Of a stretch of 64,000 bases of DNA, positions 44,887-53,240 are shown in pieces. Numbering within the stretch: the first letter of the stretch is position 1; each line of letters opens with the position of its first letter. Made by a program: the position numbers and the translations under genes. Below the pieces are notes generated by a model. That model was not told where the DNA came from. It searched no databases and saw nothing but the letters and a program-made list of their open reading frames with translations. This DNA comes from Clostridium zeae (GTDB lineage: Bacteria; Bacillota; Clostridia; Clostridiales; Clostridiaceae), in contig NZ_BMBA01000002.1 of NCBI RefSeq assembly GCF_017312485.1, positions 62,001 through 126,000 of the forward strand, given 5' to 3'.

Positions 44887-45082
44887 TCATTTACCTCCGT
44901 TAATATAAATAATATACAACTCAAATTTCTATTTATCAGAAAAATTTTATGATAACCACTAATTCGCAGTTTTCTACTGAAATACATTAAATTTCTGAGG
45001 TTAGCTACAATTCAGCAAATTAATATCTAGTATCAAAGATTCCTCAAATTGAGGTCTTTATAAGCGTTTCATTTTTACCTTA

Positions 45083-45931
45083 TCATATTTCTATATTCAA
45101 TCCATCATATGCAAATTCTATATTGTCATAATTCTTTGCTTTTTCCAAATAATCATCATATGACAATCCCCAGTCCTCCTCTAAATGAGTCATAATAACC
45201 TTATTAGCGTTATACTGTTTTTTTAGTTCAACAATTTCATCCATAACAAACATATATTTTCTCATTTCATTATTGCTATCAATAATAAAATTATTTTTTG
45301 CTACATCTGAAGTTATTGTATCTCCAATTATCAGCAAATCAGCATTATTAAATAAATCTTCATCTGGAAAAGGTTTTACATTACATGGTGCATAAATAAC
45401 CTTTTTATCCTTCTGCTCAAATACAAATACTGAGCTAATCTTATTACTAACTGGTATGATTGTAATTTTTATATCATTTATAATTAGTTCTCTATCAACA
45501 ACATTTATTTTTATTAAATTATATTTTTTTTCGTAATTCTCAACATAGGGCCCGAATTTATTTTTTATTGATCTTATATCTTCAATTACATAATCTAAGC
45601 CAAACACATTTATAGTTTTTTTATTTTTAATTCCAACTGATAATTCACACCAATTTCCTTTTATCTGTTCAAAAACTCTCATCCCTAGAGTATGGTCTGG
45701 ATGCCAATGGCTATAAAGCACATTATCAATACTCTTTATATCAAATTTATTTAGTGAACTATTGATATCTTCCGGAGTATCAATCAACAAATTTATATCC
45801 TCTATAAATAACGAACATCCAAAACGAGAATATGGCGTTCCCTTCTCCCTAGCTTCCTTACATACTCTACAGCTACATGTTGCTCTAGGTATTGACGTAC
45901 ATCCTCCAGAACCTAATACTTTAAATTTCAT
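45083..45931 (-). CDS. MBL-fold metallohydrolase (PhnP/YycJ-like)
   Basis: A 282-residue metallo-beta-lactamase-fold hydrolase. The N-terminus has a cysteine cluster (CTSIPRATCSCRVCKEAREK) of the kind that binds a structural metal in PhnP-like enzymes, then LLIDTPEDI, the zinc motif YSHWHPDHTLG near residue 77, IYAPCNVKPFP, LLIIGDT, and VIMTHLEEDWGLSYDD. PhnP-type enzymes are cyclic phosphodiesterases; the true substrate here is unknown. A damaged second copy lies at 49.4-49.6 kb. GGAGG precedes the ATG at 45931. Confidence 0.85.
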   Translation of the reverse strand: MKFKVLGSGGCTSIPRATCSCRVCKEAREKGTPYSRFGCSLFIEDINLLIDTPEDINSSLNKFDIKSIDNVLYSHWHPDHTLGMRVFEQIKGNWCELSVGIKNKKTINVFGLDYVIEDIRSIKNKFGPYVENYEKKYNLIKINVVDRELIINDIKITIIPVSNKISSVFVFEQKDKKVIYAPCNVKPFPDEDLFNNADLLIIGDTITSDVAKNNFIIDSNNEMRKYMFVMDEIVELKKQYNANKVIMTHLEEDWGLSYDDYLEKAKNYDNIEFAYDGLNIEI

Positions 45932-46002
45932 TTAACTTACCTCCAATAATTCTTTTAATCAAGCATAAGCTTTTTCTATATGTTCTCAATCTTTCTAACT
46001 GC

Positions 46003-46308
46003 TTATTTTCCACTACTAAAATACTTCATTTCATAATGAGTATCTGTTATTGATTCAACTTTAAATCCAATTCTTTCATAAAGTTGCCTTGCACGAATAT
46101 TATCAATAAAACATCCAATAGTAAAGCTTTTACTTTCTTTAATTGCCTGTTCAATAATATTGCTTATTATATCAAATCCAATACCGTTACCTTGATATTC
46201 ATGAATAATATGAACTTCTACAATATTAACATTTGATATATTATCATTTATCTGTATAAATCCAATCAGAGGAGTTTTAAAAATAGATTCCGGATTGAAG
46301 TGGCTCAT
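46003..46308 (-). pseudogene. N-terminally truncated GNAT acetyltransferase
   Basis: 101 residues carrying only the C-terminal half of a GNAT domain: VEVHIIHEYQGNGIGFDIIS (acetyl-CoA loop QGNGIG), IEQAIKESKSFTIGCFIDN and ARQLYERIGFKVESITDTHYEMKY. The N-terminal strands and helices expected in a 150-residue enzyme are missing, and the ATG at 46308 has no good ribosome site. It starts 6 bp after the methyltransferase stop codon, which may mark the breakpoint of a rearrangement. It might still be translated by coupling, but catalytic function is doubtful. Confidence 0.6.
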
Positions 46309-46314
46309 CTTTAA

Positions 46315-47097
46315 TTATGGTTTTCTCGCAAGCTGTAAATCAATGGTATCATATATTGTGATTTGATCCCCTAGATTATCAATAGCTTCTTCAATTTCTG
46401 AAAAGAATCTTTTTCTAGTATTTTGTTCAATCGCAATATGGTCGGAATAAGTACCGAGAAGTGATATGTATTCTTTTGCACTAAAAGACCTTGTTCTATG
46501 ATATAATTTGTAGCTTATATCAACAAATCCATATTTCTGTGCTATATCTGCACGTTTTTTTGCATCATCCTCACTGTACTCATTAGGACCAAGCGAACCA
46601 GGCATATATACAGAATATATTTTTTGTAATGCCTCATGAATTTCTTCTCTGCCTTTATCCTTATATGGATGGTTAGCGAAACGAGCAAAGACTCCGCCAC
46701 TTTTTAGTATTTCATAAACCTTTTTGTATCCGATTTCTTCTGGTATCCAGTGAAACGCAGATGCAGAATAAATTAGATCATATAAATTATTGTCACACAC
46801 GAAATCTTCAAATTTTCCTGTTACAGCTGAGAATTCAGGAAACTCCTTGAATTTTTGACGACATAATTCAGCCAAATTTTCACCATATTCTACAGCAGTT
46901 AATTTACACCCAGTTTTTAAAATTGGTAGTGTTGCCTGTCCTCCACCAATACCAATTTCGATAACATTACTGGATTCATTAATTGGGATATACTTAAAAA
47001 TATCTTCGTACAGCTCTGAAACATATCCTGGTCTCATTTTTTCATACTTTTCGGCTTCTGTGTTAAACGTCCATTCCAATCCTTTGATTATTGACAT
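46315..47097 (-). CDS. Class I SAM-dependent methyltransferase
   Basis: A 260-residue small-molecule methyltransferase. SAM motif I is VIEIGIGGGQATLPIL near residue 42, followed by the acidic TAVEYGENLAELC, YDLIYSASAFHWI (motif IV region) and the LKSGGVFARFA post-motif. The FHWIPEE segment is common in UbiE/Tam-type enzymes. The substrate cannot be inferred. GGAGGTG precedes the ATG at 47097. Downstream lies the truncated GNAT gene. Confidence 0.87.
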   Translation of the reverse strand: MSIIKGLEWTFNTEAEKYEKMRPGYVSELYEDIFKYIPINESSNVIEIGIGGGQATLPILKTGCKLTAVEYGENLAELCRQKFKEFPEFSAVTGKFEDFVCDNNLYDLIYSASAFHWIPEEIGYKKVYEILKSGGVFARFANHPYKDKGREEIHEALQKIYSVYMPGSLGPNEYSEDDAKKRADIAQKYGFVDISYKLYHRTRSFSAKEYISLLGTYSDHIAIEQNTRKRFFSEIEEAIDNLGDQITIYDTIDLQLARKP

Positions 47098-47140
47098 AAT
47101 TCCACCTCCATAATAAATAGTCTTTTATTCGCAATCAAAT

Positions 47141-47396
47141 ACCATTCTGTGTCAATTACAATAATCATACCATATAATACCAATTGCTTCTAGGAATACC
47201 GTTTACCGAAGGCTGTTTCAAAATAATTTTTCCACTTCATTATTCAGTTGCCAAAGAATATCATTCGTATTTTTAGTTTCCTCAGTTATGTCGCATTTTT
47301 CTTGAATTACGACGTAAAAACACTGCAAAACTCAATTGTGAATAATGCAGTGTTTTTTTATTAAGTATTCGTTTTTTATTTATGTGACGTTAAATA
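47141..47396. repeat. Dispersed noncoding repeat, copy 1
   Basis: About 256 bp, from ACCATTCTGT to GTGACGTTAAAT. It is clearly alignable end to end with copy 2 (48369-48620) and in its first part with copy 3 (50321-50462). Shared landmarks are TACCATAT, CCGAAGG, TTTTTCACT/CC, CCAAAGA, GACGTAAAAACACTGCA and TTTATGTGACGTTAAAT. It contains the hairpin AAAAACACTGCA / TGCAGTGTTTTT (47316-47357), which serves as terminator of the MerR gene. Confidence 0.75.
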
Positions 47397-47407
47397 AAAA
47401 ATGCGTA

Positions 47408-48232
47408 TTAGATTAAGGGAAATTGAAGTTCAGTTATATACTCATCTGGATTACTTGTTGCCCACTCACCCTTATGGTATATTTCACGAACTGGTCCGCT
47501 TATCTTATAATTATTTTCCTCAATCCATTGGTTTATAGCTTTGTAAGTTTCACCTATTGTATTAAATGAACCATGGTGAACAACGCAAGCCATTTTATCT
47601 ACTGCAGGCAATTCATAAACTTTGACAAAGTCACTTTCGGCAGCGAATTTTGTAACAGGTTCAACAACTTCTATCTCCCAAGTTTCTGTCATGTCCCAAT
47701 TCCAGGTTGAATTATAGTACAATATCATGCAGGGAATGGTACGCTTAATTTCTGACCTGGCTATAAAGCTATTAACCGCTGACCACATCTTTCCGGCTTC
47801 CTCGAAGTCACCTTTATTAATCTTCTTTCTCATTGAGGCAACTAGTATAGGTTCAACTCTTTTTATTGTTATATCATTCATAATCGGCACACCTCCGTTT
47901 TTAATTAGAAAAATATTGGTTCTAAGACGGTTGAGCCTTTCAGATTCATTTTTCAGTGCTTCTTCAAGTAATTCTGCTTTACCTTCAAGCATTAAAATTA
48001 TCGAATCAACTGAAGGAAGACTATGTAAAATTCGAGCTATTTCACCAAGTGAAAATCCAGCATCTTTCAAAGCCATAATTTTATTTACGGTAACAAGTTG
48101 AAGAGCACTATAATATCGGTAGCCTGTAAATTTGTCAACTTGTTCAGGTTTTAGAATTCCTATTTCATTATAATGATGTAGAGTATTGATAGATAATCCA
48201 CTTAGATTCGAAAATTCACCTATCTTAAACAT
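47408..48232 (-). CDS. MerR-family regulator with GyrI-like effector domain
   Basis: A 274-residue BmrR-like regulator. The MerR HTH (FKIGEFSNLSGLSINTLHHY, NEIGILKPEQVDKFTGYRYY) is followed by a dimerisation coiled coil (LEGKAELLEEALKNESERLN) and the GyrI-like drug-binding domain (TIKRVEPILVASMRKKI, MACVVHHGSFNTIGETYKAI). Such proteins activate efflux or stress genes when they bind lipophilic cations. Its promoter has the 19-bp spacer typical of MerR-controlled promoters, so autoregulation is likely. It is flanked on both sides by copies of the dispersed repeat. Confidence 0.9.
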   Translation of the reverse strand: MFKIGEFSNLSGLSINTLHHYNEIGILKPEQVDKFTGYRYYSALQLVTVNKIMALKDAGFSLGEIARILHSLPSVDSIILMLEGKAELLEEALKNESERLNRLRTNIFLIKNGGVPIMNDITIKRVEPILVASMRKKINKGDFEEAGKMWSAVNSFIARSEIKRTIPCMILYYNSTWNWDMTETWEIEVVEPVTKFAAESDFVKVYELPAVDKMACVVHHGSFNTIGETYKAINQWIEENNYKISGPVREIYHKGEWATSNPDEYITELQFPLI

Positions 48233-48256
48233 ATAGCAACCTCCATCTTAAGGCTT

Positions 48257-48274
48257 ACAGGTGTGCACCCCTGT
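48257..48274. promoter_or_regulatory. GC-rich dyad in the 5' leader of the merR-type gene
   Basis: ACAGG-T-GTGCAC-C-CCTGT, 18 bp with symmetrical arms (central GTGCAC palindromic), 25 bp before the MerR start codon. A hairpin or a second protein-binding site. Confidence 0.4.
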
Positions 48275-48285
48275 CGTCTATCTTG

Positions 48286-48316
48286 ATTATAAAGTAATGG
48301 GTAACCATAGAGTCAA
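48286..48316 (-). promoter_or_regulatory. MerR-type promoter with 19-bp spacer
   Basis: On the minus strand TTGACT (48316-48311), 19 nt, TATAAT (48291-48286). The spacer holds the dyad TATGG-TTAC-CCATTA. MerR activators act on just such over-long spacers by twisting the DNA, which supports direct autoregulation. Confidence 0.7.
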
Positions 48317-48368
48317 TACACAAACTAAAAGAATTTTAATTTTTTATTCTTTTGAGACACAATATTCT

Positions 48369-48620
48369 ACCATTCTGTATTAATCACCATTAATTGTACC
48401 ATATGATACCAATTAGCTCTATGAAAACCGTAGACCGAAGGGGGTTTTAAAATATTTTTTCACTGCATTATTCAATTTTCAAAGAGCATTGTTCGTATCG
48501 TAAATTTCACAAGTTACGTCGTCTTTTTTCCATAGCAAGACGTAAAAACACTGCAAAATCCTAACTAGAATGGTGCAGTGTTTTAATTAATTATTCGTTT
48601 TTATTTATGTGACGTTAAAT
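48369..48620. repeat. Dispersed noncoding repeat, copy 2
   Basis: About 252 bp, homologous and in the same orientation to copy 1. Its hairpin AAAAACACTGCA / TGCAGTGTTTT (48544-48584) lies downstream of the cysteine-peptidase gene that ends at 48663, just as copy 1 lies downstream of the MerR gene. Identity appears roughly three quarters by eye. Confidence 0.75.
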
Positions 48621-48662
48621 AATAATATTGTGTACTAATTAAGCAATATCGACCTTTGTTTT

Positions 48663-49268
48663 TTACTTATTTTTCTCGCACTTATCTACCACTATATATG
48701 TGTTTTTATAAAATGGAACCCATGTTCTCCAAATCGTTTCAAAATCATTTATTGATATTTTGCGGTTATAGTTTCTTTCGTTACAATTAATTGTGAACTT
48801 CAAAGAATCTGCTAAATATATATATTCTTCATCATAGCCTACAACAGGAACGTAATGTAAATACCTTTTATCCGGAAACACCTTTACAAGAGTAATTATT
48901 GGTGTCCCATTACTTATTTGTTTTTTCAATGTATTTATATTTCCTTTGAAAAATGACGCATTATAGTTATTTCTTTTAAAATATTTAATTATTCCTTTAG
49001 GGCTTATAGTCCCATCAACTAATTTTTTAGGATAATTTTTATAAAGTTCATTTCCATCTGCTTCTATTCCAAAATGTCTTAAAACAAATGCACTAGAAAA
49101 TGCTGCACATTCATTATTATTTTGAATACATATCCTGTTTAATGATTCAATAAAAAACGATTTTGGAATCTTACTTATATCAATTAAATCTTCTTGTGGA
49201 AATAAATAATAATATGAAATTATCACAATCAAAATAATAACTATATCAAATAAAAAAAATTGCAACAT
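48663..49268 (-). CDS. Membrane-anchored C39-like cysteine peptidase
   Basis: A 201-residue protein with one N-terminal membrane helix (about 4-22) and an external papain/C39-like domain. A plausible catalytic set is Cys54 in NNECAAFSSAFVLRHFG, His138 in RYLHYVPVVGYD and Asp154 in YLADS. This is the Peptidase_C39_2 pattern. C39 relatives cleave double-glycine leaders of bacteriocins or process cell-surface peptides. There is no ABC transporter fusion. It is near a second cysteine-peptidase-like gene and upstream of a BceAB-type transporter. Good ribosome site GAGGAG before the ATG at 49268. Confidence 0.78.
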   Translation of the reverse strand: MLQFFLFDIVIILIVIISYYYLFPQEDLIDISKIPKSFFIESLNRICIQNNNECAAFSSAFVLRHFGIEADGNELYKNYPKKLVDGTISPKGIIKYFKRNNYNASFFKGNINTLKKQISNGTPIITLVKVFPDKRYLHYVPVVGYDEEYIYLADSLKFTINCNERNYNRKISINDFETIWRTWVPFYKNTYIVVDKCEKNK

Positions 49269-49440
49269 ATGCTGTATCTCCTCTCATAAAAAGTATAATC
49301 AATTTTTAATTCGTATAAAGAAGATAACTATTTCCATTATTGATACCTCCGTTTGATACTACATAATATATTCTTTGGTTATTCATTAGTTACACAATAT
49401 ATTACTGAGATGCATTAGATTTCTCAGGTGGGCTAATATT

Positions 49441-49632
49441 TCACAAATTAATCCCAAGTATCAAAATATCCTCCGGAGTATCAATCAACAAATTTATATC
49501 CTCTATAAATAATGAACATCCAAAACGGGAATATGGGGTTCCCTTCTCCCTAGCTTCCTTACATACTCTACAACTACATGTTGCTCTAGGTATTGACATA
49601 CATCCTCCAGAACCTAATACTTTAAATTTCAT
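49441..49632 (-). pseudogene. MBL-fold gene remnant with the middle deleted
   Basis: The first about 55 codons are almost identical to the MBL gene at 45083-45931 (MKFKVLGSGGCMSIPRATCS, CRVCKEAREKGTPYSRFGCS, LFIEDINLLIDTPEDI) and then run into ILILGINL and a stop. The zinc motif and all catalytic parts are lost. Sequence after the stop (49390-49462) matches the region downstream of the intact gene (about 44970-45040). This is therefore a duplicate copy with an internal deletion. The start is ATG at 49632, preceded by GGAGG. Confidence 0.85.
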
Positions 49633-49662
49633 GTAACTTACCTCCAATAATTTTTCATAAGA

Positions 49663-50223
49663 TTATTTTATAAGAATTCCTGCTCCTGTATACAGGTATG
49701 GAGTATCCCTCTCTAAGGTAAGCTTACCATTAAATTCGATAATAAAGTTCTCCCAAGTAACATTATCAGTACCATTACCATAGTAAGCTGATGAATTTAA
49801 CATTTTCAATGTATTATCTTCATATTTGATAAGTATATAATGTAATGCTCTAGCAGACTTTTCCGAACCGCACATAATAATTGCATATTTATTAGCACCT
49901 GATTTAACTTTATCAATAACATTTATATTTTCAACAGATATGTTAAAGTCATTTGCAAGTTGTATAAACGGACTATTAGGTAATACACATAGATAAGAAT
50001 CTGTATACCATATATCCCTTAATTGCTTGGACATCTTTTCTGGATCTGAACAAGCTTCATGAATTCCCATATTATTGGAACCTACTTGTATTTCCTTATA
50101 AATATTATCAACAAAAGTTCTATCATTTATATGTTGAGCTTTGTTGGTTTCCCATAAATAGTAAGCAATTGAATATGCACCGCAACACATACTACCTTTG
50201 GGTTGAGAAATGTATGGCTTCAT
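49663..50223 (-). CDS. Papain-like (C39/C70-type) cysteine peptidase-like protein
   Basis: A 186-residue soluble protein. Gln7, Cys14 (KGSMCCGAYSIAYYLW), His128 (ARALHYILIKY) and Asn143 (LKMLNSSAYYG) are spaced like the catalytic Gln-Cys-His-Asn set of papain-like peptidases. There is no signal peptide and no membrane segment. It resembles no characterised enzyme I can name. It lies upstream of the MBL remnant and the membrane-anchored peptidase gene, in the same direction. Its ribosome site is modest (GAGG about 14 nt before the ATG at 50223). Confidence 0.6.
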   Translation of the reverse strand: MKPYISQPKGSMCCGAYSIAYYLWETNKAQHINDRTFVDNIYKEIQVGSNNMGIHEACSDPEKMSKQLRDIWYTDSYLCVLPNSPFIQLANDFNISVENINVIDKVKSGANKYAIIMCGSEKSARALHYILIKYEDNTLKMLNSSAYYGNGTDNVTWENFIIEFNGKLTLERDTPYLYTGAGILIK

Positions 50224-50320
50224 AAAATCATCGACTTCCTCTCATTATATTACTTACATTGATAATCTTTCTAATTATATTGTAAGTATATATTATTTTT
50301 GTTCGTCATACCTTAAAAAT

Positions 50321-50462
50321 CCATCTCTATTATGACCAATTATACCATATAAATCCAACTTATTTGATAAAAACTTAGCCGAAGGGTGTCTTAAAATAAC
50401 TTTTTCACCTCAATATTCATTTTCCAAAGAACATTCTTATATCTTAATTCCGTCTCATTTTC
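50321..50462. repeat. Dispersed noncoding repeat, copy 3 (partial)
   Basis: About 140 bp matching the first part of copies 1 and 2 (shared TACCATATAA, GCCGAAGGG, TTTTTCACCTC, TTTTCCAAAGAACATT). The hairpin and GTGACGTTAAAT end are missing. It lies between the papain-like gene and the BceB-type gene. Confidence 0.65.
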
Positions 50463-50483
50463 TAATCAATTTGCATAAAATGA

Positions 50484-52412
50484 TTAAATCCATGTAGATA
50501 TCTTTCTTATATAATTTCTCTTGCAAAGGTTGTAATATATCACTTCTAGTAATATGAAGGAAAAACTTATTACTATATCACATCCAATAATCTGAAGATT
50601 GCTCAAATAATTTGCACCCTCAAAAGCAAGTGAATAGGTTATAGCTACAGGAATAGCTATGGTTGGAGCTGTAGCGAATATAACCTTTAATTCACCACAT
50701 TTTAGTTTAACAAATTCATTTTCCATCATTCCTATCCTATATAGCTTTCTATATTGTTCTTTATCACTATCAAAATCAGAAAAAAGCTTTAATGATAGTA
50801 TCACACAAATGCTTATAAGAAAGAATATTCCTAAAAAACTTAATAGACAGAAGAGTGTCTTTGCACCTTGATTATTTTCATTATAGCTGCTTACTCTTGA
50901 GGCAACTTGTAGATAGTATTTATCTTCATACTTAAGTTCAAAGTTGTTATTCTTTTCTTTAAATTTCTCTTGTAGAGTATTAACAAGTGGTTGAGTATTT
51001 TTCCAATCTTTAAAGTTATAAAGTTCTACCACACCAATATTTACATCTATAGAACTTTTTAACCTTAAGTAGTCGTTATTATTTAATATAATGCAACTGC
51101 TTAATATATATCCTGGTGCATTAAAATATGTTTTAAATATAACGTCTTGAATTTTAAAACTTTTATCAAAATCTCTAATTACTCTATCATGATTTATTTT
51201 ATGTTCATCATTAATCCTCTCGCTCTTTTCTTTTTCACTCAGGTTATTTATTTGAAAAAGCCTTAAATATTTCCCTTCATCTACCGTAAACTTACTATCT
51301 AAAATTTTTTTCAATTCTTCATCAGCTATAATTATTGCTTTATCGTCTTTAGTTTCTATGAATTCTAATTCTTTGTGCTCAGTTACAACGTTGTTAGTAT
51401 CTCTAATCAGTGTTTCTATTTCCTTTTCCGATATGCTATTTTTTCCGTTTTCTCTTATAAATGCTATATGAAAAGGATTATTTTCCTTTGCAGATTTATC
51501 TGCTGTCAGTATAAGATTTAAATAGAACCCATTAATAAATATAATAACTATTACTATTAGAGTTATTATGAATATTATTTTTTTAGTTTGTCCATATTTG
51601 TATCTTAGATTGCTTATAAGCAAAATATTTTTATGATAGTTAGCTCTCCTCCTACTTAATATATAGGAAATAAAGTTACCAAATTGATATATAAAAATAT
51701 ATACTCCTACAATAAGTGATATTGTACATGCAAGTAAAACATCTCCTCTACCATCGAACTTGATTAAAAGAGTAGTAAGTGATACCATAATTATTATAAG
51801 ACCTATCATTCCTATATAAGGACTGTTTATTAGATTTTCATCACCAATCTGTGGAGTTTTTAATAAATTTATTATATTAAGCCTAGCCGTTGATATAATG
51901 GTTACGATAACTGATAAGGAGTATATCAATAAAAATATTCCTACGATGAAAATATAAGATATTACGTGAATATGAAAATGCAAATCTTTTACCCCAAGAA
52001 TTTCACTAATTATCATAAAAAATAATCTAGAAAATAATGTTCCCGATATTACCCCCGCTATCACCGATCCGGCTGCAATAACACCATTTTCTAGTAATAT
52101 CAACTTTCTTATATCTTTGACATCCATACCTAAATTCATAAATAAACCAAATTCTCTTTTCCGACCTTTTATAAATATTAAATAAGAATAATTTATAAAT
52201 ACTACTGAAAATATTATTAAAACCACACTTGGAATAATCATGATTTTTGATATTCCGTCTATTAGTTTAGTAGAGGTACTTATATCTTCATTAAATACTA
52301 CAGTTGAATACATAAACATTAATACTATAGAAAAAGCATTGCACAGAAAAAAAGACAAGTAACCTTTTATGCTTCCTTTAAAATTTTTTATAACTATATC
52401 TTTAAAAGTCAT
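50484..52412 (-). CDS. BceB-type ABC transporter permease (FtsX-like)
   Basis: A 642-residue permease of the BceAB group, which protects against cell-wall-active peptide antibiotics and passes a flux signal to its sensor kinase. Ten membrane helices: one near the N-terminus, three in the first FtsX block (about 55-165), two near 200-260, one before and three after a large extracellular domain (about residues 300-520) that is the BceB hallmark. The start is the ATG at 52412 (MTFKDIVIKNFKG), 6 nt after GGGAGGTG. It overlaps the ATPase gene by 11 bp. The target peptide cannot be predicted. Confidence 0.9.
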   Translation of the reverse strand: MTFKDIVIKNFKGSIKGYLSFFLCNAFSIVLMFMYSTVVFNEDISTSTKLIDGISKIMIIPSVVLIIFSVVFINYSYLIFIKGRKREFGLFMNLGMDVKDIRKLILLENGVIAAGSVIAGVISGTLFSRLFFMIISEILGVKDLHFHIHVISYIFIVGIFLLIYSLSVIVTIISTARLNIINLLKTPQIGDENLINSPYIGMIGLIIIMVSLTTLLIKFDGRGDVLLACTISLIVGVYIFIYQFGNFISYILSRRRANYHKNILLISNLRYKYGQTKKIIFIITLIVIVIIFINGFYLNLILTADKSAKENNPFHIAFIRENGKNSISEKEIETLIRDTNNVVTEHKELEFIETKDDKAIIIADEELKKILDSKFTVDEGKYLRLFQINNLSEKEKSERINDEHKINHDRVIRDFDKSFKIQDVIFKTYFNAPGYILSSCIILNNNDYLRLKSSIDVNIGVVELYNFKDWKNTQPLVNTLQEKFKEKNNNFELKYEDKYYLQVASRVSSYNENNQGAKTLFCLLSFLGIFFLISICVILSLKLFSDFDSDKEQYRKLYRIGMMENEFVKLKCGELKVIFATAPTIAIPVAITYSLAFEGANYLSNLQIIGCDIVISFSFILLEVIYYNLCKRNYIRKISTWI

Positions 52413-53166
52413 TGCTGTCACCTCCCAAAACAGCAACATAATTCATAATTTCATTAAAAAACTCTCTTCTACTACCCTTTTTTATTGCTTCATAGATTAC
52501 CTTTCCATCCTTTAAAAATATAATCCTATCACAATAGCTAGCAGCATATACATCATGAGTAACAAGTAGAATGGTATTTTTAAGTTCTTTGTTCATCTTT
52601 TGAAAACATTCCATTATAATCTTAGAAGATTTTGAGTCTAGGTTACCTGTGGGCTCGTCTCCAAATATCATTGTTGGTGAATTAATTATAGCTCTTGCTA
52701 TTGCAACTCTTTGTTGCTGACCGCCCGAAATATTATACGGATATTTATTTGCTAGACTATCAACATTAAGTAATTTCATAATCTCTTCAGCCTTTTGCTC
52801 CACATTATCTCCTATACATTTATCTATAATCATCGGAAGAATTATATTTTCTTTTACTGTTAAACTATCTAAAAGATTAAAATTTTGAAAAATAAAACCT
52901 AGTTTCCTCCTTCTGAAAACAGCTAACTCATCTCTCTTCATGTCACTTATTTTTTTATCGCTTATTTTTACATATCCGCTGTTAGCTTTATCTACACCAC
53001 TTAAAATATTCAGTAAAGTTGTTTTCCCACTACCAGAAGGCCCCATAATACCAACAAATTCACCATCACATATTTGTATATTCACATTACTTAAAGCTTC
53101 AGTAGAACTGTATCCTTTTTCTCCTCCATATATCTTACATATATCCTTTGATTCTAATATATACAA
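52402..53166 (-). CDS. BceA-type ABC transporter ATPase
   Basis: A 254-residue MacB/LolD-like ATPase. Walker A GPSGSGKTT near residue 42, Q-loop FIFQNFNLLD, signature NISGGQQQRVAIARA, Walker B TMIFGDEPTGNLDSKS and H-loop LVTHD are all present. The start is probably the TTG at 53166 (MYILESKDICKIYG), with AAGGAG 9 nt upstream; the GTG at 53175 overlaps that site. Adjacent genes encode the permease, sensor kinase and response regulator of the same module. Confidence 0.92.
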   Translation of the reverse strand: MYILESKDICKIYGGEKGYSSTEALSNVNIQICDGEFVGIMGPSGSGKTTLLNILSGVDKANSGYVKISDKKISDMKRDELAVFRRRKLGFIFQNFNLLDSLTVKENIILPMIIDKCIGDNVEQKAEEIMKLLNVDSLANKYPYNISGGQQQRVAIARAIINSPTMIFGDEPTGNLDSKSSKIIMECFQKMNKELKNTILLVTHDVYAASYCDRIIFLKDGKVIYEAIKKGSRREFFNEIMNYVAVLGGDSNDF

Positions 53167-53240
53167 AAAAATCACTCCTTCCTTAACAAAATAATAAGTT
53201 ATTAAAGACTTTAAACCTATTGATAAAACTTAAAATAACC

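Noticed and set aside
47141-48620. Integron-like attC cassette array (GTTAAAT resembles the core site)
   Set aside because: No integrase gene, no matching inverse core, and the repeats are longer and differently built than attC sites.
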